A DNA stretch of 64,000 bases, from contig CANLBN010000002.1 in the NCBI GenBank assembly GCA_947488935.1, positions 558,001 to 622,000 of the forward strand, in the 5' to 3' direction. The stretch is from an uncultured Pseudomonadales bacterium. GTDB taxonomy: Bacteria; Pseudomonadota; Gammaproteobacteria; Pseudomonadales; Cellvibrionaceae. The position numbers were made by a program, and so were the translations under genes. This document shows, one piece after another, positions 56,965-64,000 of the stretch. The stretch's first letter is position 1; each line of letters starts with the position of its first letter. The notes under the pieces are model-generated. The model did not search any database. It had not been told where the DNA came from and saw only the letters and a program-made list of their open reading frames with translations.

Positions 56965-57699
56965 ATGGCTTTATCAGCAAGTAGTGAATTATTTAAACGC
57001 GACAACGGTTTTCGAAAGATAACCTTAAAAGATCAGTTGGCAGAAAAATTGGCAAATATGATTACTGCCGGACTCATAGCCGAGAATGAAAAGTTACCCT
57101 CGGAGCGCGCTTTGGCTGAAACATTTAATGTGAGCCGCGAAACCGTAAGGGAAGCATTGCAAGTTTTACATGATCATAAGTATGTTGAGATTTCTCATGG
57201 CTCTAGAACAAGGGCGCTTAAAGTTGATCATTTGACTAATACAGTATCCGACGCGCTACAGATAGACACTTACGATGCAGCGACTGTTGCAGAAACACGA
57301 GATGTTATCGAAGTTGCCATTCTTCGCTCCGCGGCTATTAATATTTCAGACAAGGATTTGCAGCGTTTAGAAAAATTGATCGCTGCCCAAGAAAAAATGT
57401 TGAATGACGCGGTTGCCTTCCATATCTCCGATAGGGAATTTCATGGCGTTATTTATAAGGCGGGTGGAAACCCTTTATTAGAAAAAATGGCAGGTGATGT
57501 TTATTCCTACGCGCTTGAATCACGTCACACCGCCATGCAAGAAGAAAATGCAATTCAACGGAGTGTTAACGAGCACAAATCTATTTATAGAGCCTTGGCT
57601 TCCCATGATGCAGATCTTGCTGAACAAGCAGTAAAAGGACATTTAGACAGCATTCAAAAATCAACACTTCGAGCACTTGAGAGAAACGCTAAGTTATAG
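56965..57699 (+). CDS. GntR-family (FCD) transcriptional regulator
   Basis: A 244-residue repressor of the FadR/UxuR subfamily. The winged helix has LAEKLANMITAGLIAENEKLPSERALAETFNVSRETVREALQVL, followed by the all-helical FCD domain with metal-type residues in ETRDVIEVAIL, REFHGVIYKAGGN and VNEHKSIYRAL. GAGAG is nine to ten bases before the ATG. It is the first gene of the catabolic operon, followed eight bases later by the lactonase gene, and likely senses a sugar acid intermediate. Confidence 0.92.
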   Translation: MALSASSELFKRDNGFRKITLKDQLAEKLANMITAGLIAENEKLPSERALAETFNVSRETVREALQVLHDHKYVEISHGSRTRALKVDHLTNTVSDALQIDTYDAATVAETRDVIEVAILRSAAINISDKDLQRLEKLIAAQEKMLNDAVAFHISDREFHGVIYKAGGNPLLEKMAGDVYSYALESRHTAMQEENAIQRSVNEHKSIYRALASHDADLAEQAVKGHLDSIQKSTLRALERNAKL

Positions 57700-57707
57700 G
57701 ATTATCC

Positions 57708-58619
57708 ATGGATAAAATTGAACTATTTGATGACCGACTAAAACCTGTTGTTGAAAAGGCCGAGCTGCAAAAACTGTGTAGTGGTGCGCAGTGGAGCGAA
57801 GGGCCATTGTGGATAGCAGAGCAAGATACTGTGATTTGGAGCGATATACCGAATAACCGTATCTTATCTTGGTCAGCAGATACGGGTTTATCTGTTTGGA
57901 AAGAAAACGCTAACTTTACTAATGGTCGTTACCGTCATCCAAATGGATCAATTATTCATTGCTCTCATGGCGGTCGCTCGATTGAAACCTCAGATATTCA
58001 TGGCGGTACATTTTCTACCTTAATCGATAATTATCAAGGACGCCGCTTAAATTCTCCAAACGATGTCGTTGTAAAATCAGATGGAACCATCTGGTTTACT
58101 GATCCACCCTATGGGATTTTATCGGATAAAGAAGGGTACAAAGCGGACTCAGAGCTTAAAGATAATTACGTTTTTAGATTTGATCCAAAAACTAAAGCGC
58201 TTGATATTGTGTCGGACTTTGTTGAAGAGCCCAATGGTTTGGCGTTTTCTCCAGACGAAAAATTATTGTATGTGTCGGATACCTCAGCAGCATTAACGAC
58301 CGATGGTTCAGGTAATCACCACATTGTTGCTTTTGATGTGATTGACGACAGAACACTCTCTAACCCAAAAATTTTCGCCGAAGTATCTCCTGGTTTATCC
58401 GATGGTTTTCGCTTAGATAAGCAAGGGTGGATATATACGTCCTCCGAAGACAGCATTCAAGTCTTTCATACCGACGGTACATTGCTAGGGAAAATCCATG
58501 TTCCCGAGATGATCGCAAATTGTACTTTTGGTGGAGCTAACCGTGATGTTCTTTATATTGTGGCATCAAGCTCTCTTTATCAAATCAAATTGAATACTCA
58601 AGGTATTCAAAAACCTTAA
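57708..58619 (+). CDS. SMP-30/gluconolactonase family sugar lactonase
   Basis: A 303-residue six-blade beta-propeller hydrolase of sugar lactones. Metal ligands expected in this family are seen: Glu in WSEGPLW, Asn in LNSPNDVV, and Asp in YVSDT or LSDGF. NFTNGRYRHPNGSIIHCSHGGRSI is another conserved block. In the oxidative sugar pathway it opens the lactone formed by a dehydrogenase. AGGA is placed before the ATG. Confidence 0.92.
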   Translation: MDKIELFDDRLKPVVEKAELQKLCSGAQWSEGPLWIAEQDTVIWSDIPNNRILSWSADTGLSVWKENANFTNGRYRHPNGSIIHCSHGGRSIETSDIHGGTFSTLIDNYQGRRLNSPNDVVVKSDGTIWFTDPPYGILSDKEGYKADSELKDNYVFRFDPKTKALDIVSDFVEEPNGLAFSPDEKLLYVSDTSAALTTDGSGNHHIVAFDVIDDRTLSNPKIFAEVSPGLSDGFRLDKQGWIYTSSEDSIQVFHTDGTLLGKIHVPEMIANCTFGGANRDVLYIVASSSLYQIKLNTQGIQKP

Positions 58620-58637
58620 CCTATTGAAGATATAGAT

Positions 58638-59567
58638 ATGAGCCAAGAAATTTTATTTTTAGTCGAAAAGTGTAGCCATTGTGTCAGTTATTACGATGCT
58701 AATTCAGGTAAAAAACTGCATACCATCGAACTACCTGAATACCCGCATGAAGTTGCTTTTGATTCAGAAAACAAGTTTGCATATCTGGGGCACTACGGGG
58801 TTGAAACATCGGGTCATATTGGTGATGGCGGCCATACGATAATGGTGATTGATATTGCTAAAAAAGAACATGTTCGAACCATCGATGTGCATCCTTATAA
58901 CCGCCTTCATGGTATGAATATGGATAAGCACGATCGTTTATATGCCTTATCAGAAGATAAAGCGACACTACTCACATTTGATGAGCCTCGCACTGCTACA
59001 GCACCTGATTATGCCGTGCCCACGGGTGGTATTAAAGCGCATTTGTTTGCGCTGTCTCAAGATGGTGAGTATGCCTATGCGATGAACTTGTTGTCGCACA
59101 CGGTAACAAAAATTAAACCAAGAGATTCTTTGTTTACACCTGTTGCCATCTCGCCAGGGAAAAAACCCGAGGGATATTGCCTAATTAATGATGACTCTCA
59201 ACTAGCGGTCACTAACCGATTGTCAAACACCATTTCATTAATAGATACCTCAACGATGAAAGTTGTTAAAGAGGCGGCCACGAGAAATGATGCGACGCGT
59301 ATCTATCTATCCCGAGACAATAAATTGGTGGTGACTAATTACGGTAATAATAATGTTTCAATTTTTGATCCAACCAATTTGGAAGAGCTCGCTTGTATAG
59401 AAATGGGAGCACGTCCTATTGCCTTGTCATTTCATCCAGTTAAAAACTGGGCTTATATCTCTCAAGATGACGATCAAATGGCTATTGTAGATTTAGACAG
59501 CAATGCAGTGATCAGTCGCTTTTCCACGGGTAGTGAGCCTGATGTGTCGCGTGTATTTATTGCGTAA
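58638..59567 (+). CDS. YncE-like beta-propeller protein
   Basis: A 309-residue cytoplasmic protein (no signal peptide) of repeated beta-blade units such as AYAMNLLSHTVTKI, QLAVTNRLSNTISLIDTS, KLVVTNYGNNNVSIFDPT and WAYISQDDDQMAIVDLDS, the YVTN/YncE-type propeller. The active site, if any, is unclear. It lies between the gluconolactonase and the PdxA homologue. It could be a second lactonase or a binding protein. Confidence 0.75.
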   Translation: MSQEILFLVEKCSHCVSYYDANSGKKLHTIELPEYPHEVAFDSENKFAYLGHYGVETSGHIGDGGHTIMVIDIAKKEHVRTIDVHPYNRLHGMNMDKHDRLYALSEDKATLLTFDEPRTATAPDYAVPTGGIKAHLFALSQDGEYAYAMNLLSHTVTKIKPRDSLFTPVAISPGKKPEGYCLINDDSQLAVTNRLSNTISLIDTSTMKVVKEAATRNDATRIYLSRDNKLVVTNYGNNNVSIFDPTNLEELACIEMGARPIALSFHPVKNWAYISQDDDQMAIVDLDSNAVISRFSTGSEPDVSRVFIA

Positions 59568-59589
59568 CCTTAATCGTTGTAAAAAATAA

Positions 59590-60639
59590 ATGAGAAAAAA
59601 TATGTCGTTAAATAGTGATAGTCCTCAGGCAGTTGTTGCGCTTACCCTCGGTGATGCAGGTGGTATTGGTTCGGAATTAATTGCCAAACTACTTGATAAA
59701 GCCGATGTAAGAGAGAGTGCCCGGATTGTATTAGTCGGTGATCGCTGGCAGTGGGAGCAAGGCCAAAGTATTGCCGGAGTGTCAGTTGAAACAATAGACA
59801 TTAAAGGTTTTTCCGAGGCGCGGACATTTGAAAACGCCGGGAAACCAATGTTTATTGAAGTTAATACACTGGATAAAAGTCTGGCAAAATTTTCAGATGC
59901 CAATCAATACTGTGGCCGTTCGGTGCTAGAGATTTTAAATTTGTGTATGGATGCCTGTGTTGCTAAGCAAGCCGATGCGATTTGTTTTGGCCCGCTAAAT
60001 AAAGAAGCGATGAAAGTGGGTGGTTTAAAACATGAGGATGAATTACATCACTTTGCAGAATACTTAGGTGTGGATCCTGACAAAAATTATTTTTGTGAAT
60101 TCAATACATTGGGTACCCTATGGACTTCTCGAATTAGTTCACACGTACCCTTAAAAGATGTTACGCAGTTTCTAGACCGCGATCGCATTAAAGATGCAGG
60201 AAAACTTATTTATCAATCATTGCTGACCAATGGTATCCAGAGTCCTAAAGTAGCCGTCGCTGCCTTGAATCCTCACGGTGGTGATGGGGGAACCTGTGGT
60301 CGAGAAGAAATCGATATTATTATTCCTGCAGTGAAAGAATTAAATGACGAAGGCTTTCCTATAGATGGACCATTTCCAGCGGATACCATTTTCTTAAAAG
60401 CGCGTGACGGTGAATACGATGCCGTCGTTACGATGTATCACGATCAAGGTCAAATTGCGATTAAATTACTAGGTTTTGAGCGAGGTGTGACTGTTCAAGG
60501 TGGCCTACCGGTACCGATTACGACACCAGCACATGGTACTGCTTATGATATTGCAGGAACAAATCAAGCCAATGTTGAGGCGACCTATCAGGCTTTCAAC
60601 ATTGCTGTCCGAATGGGTAAAGGTTACCAACAGCAATAA
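59590..60639 (+). CDS. PdxA-family 4-phospho-sugar-acid dehydrogenase-like protein
   Basis: A 349-residue NAD-dependent oxidative decarboxylase homologue. The three metal histidines are placed as in PdxA: DELHHFAEYLG, NPHGGDGGTCGREE and TMYHDQGQIAIK. Proteins of this PdxA2 type in sugar operons oxidise threonate/erythronate 4-phosphate, which needs a kinase of the DUF1537 family; none is seen here. It can start at 59590 or at the ATG 59602, which has GAG upstream. True PdxA of vitamin B6 synthesis is less likely given the context. Confidence 0.85.
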   Translation: MRKNMSLNSDSPQAVVALTLGDAGGIGSELIAKLLDKADVRESARIVLVGDRWQWEQGQSIAGVSVETIDIKGFSEARTFENAGKPMFIEVNTLDKSLAKFSDANQYCGRSVLEILNLCMDACVAKQADAICFGPLNKEAMKVGGLKHEDELHHFAEYLGVDPDKNYFCEFNTLGTLWTSRISSHVPLKDVTQFLDRDRIKDAGKLIYQSLLTNGIQSPKVAVAALNPHGGDGGTCGREEIDIIIPAVKELNDEGFPIDGPFPADTIFLKARDGEYDAVVTMYHDQGQIAIKLLGFERGVTVQGGLPVPITTPAHGTAYDIAGTNQANVEATYQAFNIAVRMGKGYQQQ

Positions 60640-60678
60640 CCTTTATTTTCACACTCATGATTATATTTAGGAATTAAC

Positions 60679-61851
60679 ATGAAAATTACGAATGTAAGAG
60701 CTAGAACTTTTGAATGGAAGGGTAAGACCGTTCCTCCAACGCCACACTTTTGCTCTAACGCAATGGACGAGCTTTATGACAAAGGCGATTCAATGGGGTC
60801 TTTCCGTTTCCATGGTTGGACGATAGTAGAAATTGAAACCGACGACGGCATTGTTGGATTGGGTAATGTTGCCTTGGCTCCGAGAATTGCGAAGCAAATT
60901 ATCGATCTATATCTTGCTCCATTGATTATTGGTCAAGACCCATTTGATTATGAGTACTTATGGCAACGCATGTATAGAAATACCCATGCATGGGGTCGCA
61001 AAGGTATTGGCATGGCCGCGATCTCGGCTATTGATATCGCTATTTGGGACATCATGGGTAAAGCGGTTAATAAACCCGTTTTTAAATTATTAGGTGGGCG
61101 CACTAAAGAAAAAATTCCGGTTTATGCCTCTAAGCTTTACAAAACAGACCTAGATGAAATGCAACGTGAGGCGCAGTCCTACCTTGACCAAGGTTTTACT
61201 ATGTTCAAAATGCGTTTTGGTTATGGACCCAAAGATGGTGTAAAAGGCGTCCAAGAAAATCTAAAATCTGTTGAGGCTGTTCGAGAAGTTGTTGGTTATG
61301 AAAACGACCTCATGCTTGAGTGCTACATGGGCTGGAATTTGGAATATGCAAAACGCATGTTACCAAAATTAGAAAAATTTGAACCTCGCTGGTTAGAAGA
61401 GCCTGTTTTAGCCGATGATATTGATGGTTATGCTGAATTAAATCAACTCACTTCAATTCCAATCTCTGGTGGTGAGCACGAATTTACTAGCTATGGCTTT
61501 AAACATCTATTAGATAAAAAAGCGGTATCAGTGATCCAGTACGATACTAATCGTGTTGGCGGTATTACGGCTGCGCGAAAAGTTAATGCACTCGCAGAAG
61601 CTTACAGTGTTCCTGTTATTCCTCACGCGGGACAAATGCATAACTATCATTTGACCATGTCAACGCTAGCGTCTCCTATTGCCGAATATTTCCCGGTTCA
61701 TGATGTTGAAATTGGTAACGAACTTTTTTATTACATCTTTAAAGGTGATCCAGAACCACAAAATGGCTTTATCGATTTAGATGACAATCTTCCTGGCTTA
61801 GGTTTGGAATTGAGTGACGAATATCTAGATGACTTTAATATTATTGAATAG
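60679..61851 (+). CDS. Enolase-superfamily sugar acid dehydratase
   Basis: A 390-residue mandelate racemase/muconate lactonizing enzyme homologue. Metal-binding acids are at the ends of strands: LECYMGW, WLEEPVL and SGGEHEF. The base region is [13 protein letters not shown] and a histidine lies in [12 protein letters not shown]. It most resembles L-rhamnonate/aldonate dehydratases, which make 2-keto-3-deoxy acids. AGGA precedes the ATG. AraD1 follows after 35 bases, which fits a consecutive step. Confidence 0.9.
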   Translation: MKITNVRARTFEWKGKTVPPTPHFCSNAMDELYDKGDSMGSFRFHGWTIVEIETDDGIVGLGNVALAPRIAKQIIDLYLAPLIIGQDPFDYEYLWQRMYRNTHAWGRKGIGMAAISAIDIAIWDIMGKAVNKPVFKLLGGRTKEKIPVYASKLYKTDLDEMQREAQSYLDQGFTMFKMRFGYGPKDGVKGVQENLKSVEAVREVVGYENDLMLECYMGWNLEYAKRMLPKLEKFEPRWLEEPVLADDIDGYAELNQLTSIPISGGEHEFTSYGFKHLLDKKAVSVIQYDTNRVGGITAARKVNALAEAYSVPVIPHAGQMHNYHLTMSTLASPIAEYFPVHDVEIGNELFYYIFKGDPEPQNGFIDLDDNLPGLGLELSDEYLDDFNIIE

Positions 61852-61886
61852 ATAAAAGTAGATAAAGATAAGAAATAGGGTGATAT

Positions 61887-62882
61887 ATGAGAACTATACA
61901 ATATACAAAAGGCGGTAAATTAATTGCCGCCAAGGTCATCGACAATGACACCGTCCAGCCGATTAACGTTGAAGGCGGTATTATAGCTGCCGCTCAAAAT
62001 GCCATTGATGAAAATGTAAGTTTGGCTGATTGGATCGATAGTCACCTTGAGCAAAGGACTGAGTCTTATCAACTGATTGTGGATGAAGAGAGATTACTGC
62101 CGCCAATGACTCATTCTCAACCTGCACAGTGCCTTGTTTCGGGTACCGGTTTGACTCACCTTGGCAGTGCTGATACACGATCAAATATGCATGCTCAAAT
62201 GTCAGGCTCTGCTGAATCTCAATTAACCGATAGCATGAAAATATTCAAGCTAGGTGTTGAGGGCGGTAAACCAGAACAAGGAAAAGTTGGCGCGTTACCT
62301 GAGTGGTTTTATAAAGGCGATGGGCACACAATTGTTGCCCCCGGCTCTAGTATTCCTGCCCACGGTTTTTCATTAGATGCAGGTGAAGAACCTGAGTTAG
62401 TTGGTTTATATATTATAGGCAATGACAAAAAACCTTATCGGGTTGGTTTTGCCATAGGAAATGAGTTTTCAGATCACGTGACTGAAAAGGGAAACTACTT
62501 ATGGTTGGCTCATTCAAAACTTCAATATAGTAGTTTTGGACCAGAGCTCTTGATTGGCGATTTACCAGAAAATTTAACGGGCCAGAGTTTAATTCACCGT
62601 GGTGACAAAACTGCTTGGAACAAGGAGTTTTTAACTGGCGAAGCTAACATGTCGCATACTATTTCAAACTTAGAGCATCATCATTTTAAATATGAGCAGT
62701 TCTGCCAACCAGGGCATATGCATGTCCATTATTTTGGTACATCTACACTGAGTTTTGCCGACGAATTCACGACACAAGCAGGTGATATTTTTGAAATATC
62801 AATTCCTGAATTTGGTCGCTCTTTGTGCAACCGTATTTCGAAAAATGTTGATGCTGGTTTGATATCTGTCAACGTACTTTAA
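61887..62882 (+). CDS. araD1: AraD1-type 2-keto-3-deoxy-aldonate dehydratase (FAH family)
   Basis: A 331-residue fumarylacetoacetate-hydrolase-fold protein. GTGLTHLGSADTR, GEEPELVGLYIIG with its metal acids, and IGNEFSDHVTEK are its characteristic blocks; PGHMHVHYFGTSTLSFAD ends it. AraD1-type enzymes turn 2-keto-3-deoxy-pentonates into 2-oxoglutarate semialdehyde. AGGGTGA precedes the ATG. A semialdehyde dehydrogenase follows, so the series is coherent. Confidence 0.87.
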   Translation: MRTIQYTKGGKLIAAKVIDNDTVQPINVEGGIIAAAQNAIDENVSLADWIDSHLEQRTESYQLIVDEERLLPPMTHSQPAQCLVSGTGLTHLGSADTRSNMHAQMSGSAESQLTDSMKIFKLGVEGGKPEQGKVGALPEWFYKGDGHTIVAPGSSIPAHGFSLDAGEEPELVGLYIIGNDKKPYRVGFAIGNEFSDHVTEKGNYLWLAHSKLQYSSFGPELLIGDLPENLTGQSLIHRGDKTAWNKEFLTGEANMSHTISNLEHHHFKYEQFCQPGHMHVHYFGTSTLSFADEFTTQAGDIFEISIPEFGRSLCNRISKNVDAGLISVNVL

Positions 62883-63121
62883 TTTAACAGGAATTACTCA
62901 GTATTTATTGATACCGGTCTAAGGCAAAAAAAAATCAATTCAATATTTTTATTTGTCGCAGCTTGCATATATCTTTAGTCAAAAATTATTTGTAAGTGTA
63001 ACAAAGCGCTAGTGATAAACCTTTAAAGGTACAGATAAGTTTACATATTATTGCTAAGAAAAGATGTGGAATTCAATTAGTTCTGAATGTATTTAACGAA
63101 AACAACATAGTGAAAAATGAT

Positions 63122-64000
63122 ATGACTACATTTACAAATATTAGTTACATAGCAACTAAAGCGGTTGCCACCGATACTGGTTTTCATGGCATAGAAGCCG
63201 CTTCGGGTAATGCTTTAGAAGGAACCTTTGCAAACAATACTATTGAAGATGTCGATCTTGCCGTTAAAGCAGCAAAAGAGGCATTTGCAACCTATAGCAA
63301 CACGTCAGCAAAAGAGCGCGCCAATTTTCTCAACACGATTGCAACTGAAATTGAAGCACGTCGTGATGCCATTGTTGCACGAGCTATGCTCGAAACAGGC
63401 TTGCCAGAAGCACGCTTGATTGGTGAAACAGGGCGCACAACAGGGCAGATTCGTATGTTTGCCAATATGTTGGAAGAGGGTAGTTGGGTTCGCGCAGTAA
63501 TAGACACTGCCGATCCTCAGAGACAACCGTTGCCTAAACCTGATATTCGTTTAACGACCGTTCCTACAGGGCCAGTAGCCGTTTTTGGAGCATCTAATTT
63601 CCCATTAGCCTTTTCAACTGCGGGTGGCGATACTGCCTCTGCATTGGCAGCAGGTTGTCCGGTTATTGTGAAAGGCCATGGATCGCACCCGGGTACAGCA
63701 ATTTTAGTCGCTGAGGCAATTAATGCCGCTATCAAGATTTGCGCAATGCCTTTAGGGACTTTTTCTATTATCTCTAGCAGTATCTCTCACATCGGTGCCG
63801 ACTTAGTAAAGCATCCATTAATCAAAGCCGTCGGTTTTACCGGTTCAGTTGGTGGTGGTCGCGCATTATTTGATTTGTGTAAAGCGCGCCTAGAACCTAT
63901 CCCTTTTTATGGTGAACTGGGTTCGACTAATCCTGTTTTCTTATTGCCTGATGCATTGAATAATCGGCTCGATTCGATTGCCAGTGGATTTGTTGGCTCC
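63122..64000 (+). CDS. 2-oxoglutarate semialdehyde dehydrogenase, N-terminal part
   Basis: Open to the window end (293 codons seen). An aldehyde dehydrogenase of the KGSADH type: it has GRTTGQIRMFANMLEEG, FGASNFPLAFSTAGGDT and VKGHGSHPGTA, which is how the 2,5-dioxovalerate enzymes read, and the GFTGSVGGGRA turn. It ends before the catalytic cysteine. A GTG at 63110 is also possible. A 239-base gap before it suggests its own promoter. It would produce 2-oxoglutarate for the TCA cycle. Confidence 0.88.
   Translation, partial: MTTFTNISYIATKAVATDTGFHGIEAASGNALEGTFANNTIEDVDLAVKAAKEAFATYSNTSAKERANFLNTIATEIEARRDAIVARAMLETGLPEARLIGETGRTTGQIRMFANMLEEGSWVRAVIDTADPQRQPLPKPDIRLTTVPTGPVAVFGASNFPLAFSTAGGDTASALAAGCPVIVKGHGSHPGTAILVAEAINAAIKICAMPLGTFSIISSSISHIGADLVKHPLIKAVGFTGSVGGGRALFDLCKARLEPIPFYGELGSTNPVFLLPDALNNRLDSIASGFVGS

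Overview
The window is a stretch of bacterial chromosome from a low-to-moderate GC gammaproteobacterium, most likely a marine heterotroph of the Cellvibrionales/Oceanospirillales kind. This is inferred from gene content and order, not from a marker search. The evidence is a Pseudomonas-like algU-mucABCD stress locus, the lepA-lepB-(DUF4845)-rnc-era-recO order, the cysM-rlmD-relA-mazG order next to a remnant-like gacS position, cmoA/cmoB and nadB. I saw no rRNA, tRNA, CRISPR array or intact transposase.

Positions 1-27.9 kb are mostly conserved core. They hold the end of a flavodoxin gene, the tRNA wobble-modification pair cmoA-cmoB, a response regulator/TPR protein with a small histidine kinase, and nadB. 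Next come the envelope-stress sigma factor with its anti-sigma proteins and periplasmic protease, with a good sigma-E-type autoregulatory promoter. They are followed by ogt, the lepA to recO translation/secretion/RNA/repair series, a degenerate receiver-HPt protein, cysM, rlmD, relA, mazG, adk, tsaB, uppP and an M18 aminopeptidase.

Positions 27.9-41.6 kb are a mixed region. It has a Fur-box-controlled small protein of unknown function, a receiver-GGDEF-EAL protein, a coniferyl-aldehyde-type dehydrogenase, and a divergent SDR/flavin amine oxidase versus cupin locus whose promoters share a TetR-like operator. After these come a YeiH-type membrane protein, divergent metE/metR, and an MFS transporter.

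Positions 41.6-50.7 kb start with about 1 kb of non-coding DNA full of inverted repeats. This precedes a D-2-hydroxyacid dehydrogenase, a TakP-like TRAP transporter and an amidase, which together suggest uptake of a small (2-oxo/hydroxy) acid or amide. A YHS protein, a chemoreceptor C-terminal remnant between two near-identical hairpins, and a zinc alcohol dehydrogenase follow.

Positions 51.2-64 kb are a sugar/sugar-acid catabolic locus. A LacI-family regulator faces a CUT2 sugar ABC transporter across a promoter carrying three identical 14-bp operators. Then a GntR/FCD regulator heads an operon with an SMP-30 lactonase, a second beta-propeller protein, a PdxA-family dehydrogenase, an enolase-superfamily dehydratase, an AraD1-type 2-keto-3-deoxy acid dehydratase and a 2-oxoglutarate semialdehyde dehydrogenase that runs off the window. 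The logic is a non-phosphorylative sugar -> lactone -> aldonate -> 2-keto-3-deoxy acid -> 2-oxoglutarate route. Upstream of gntR lies a decayed duplicate of the operator and the 5-prime part of the gntR gene, the clearest unannotated structure found here.
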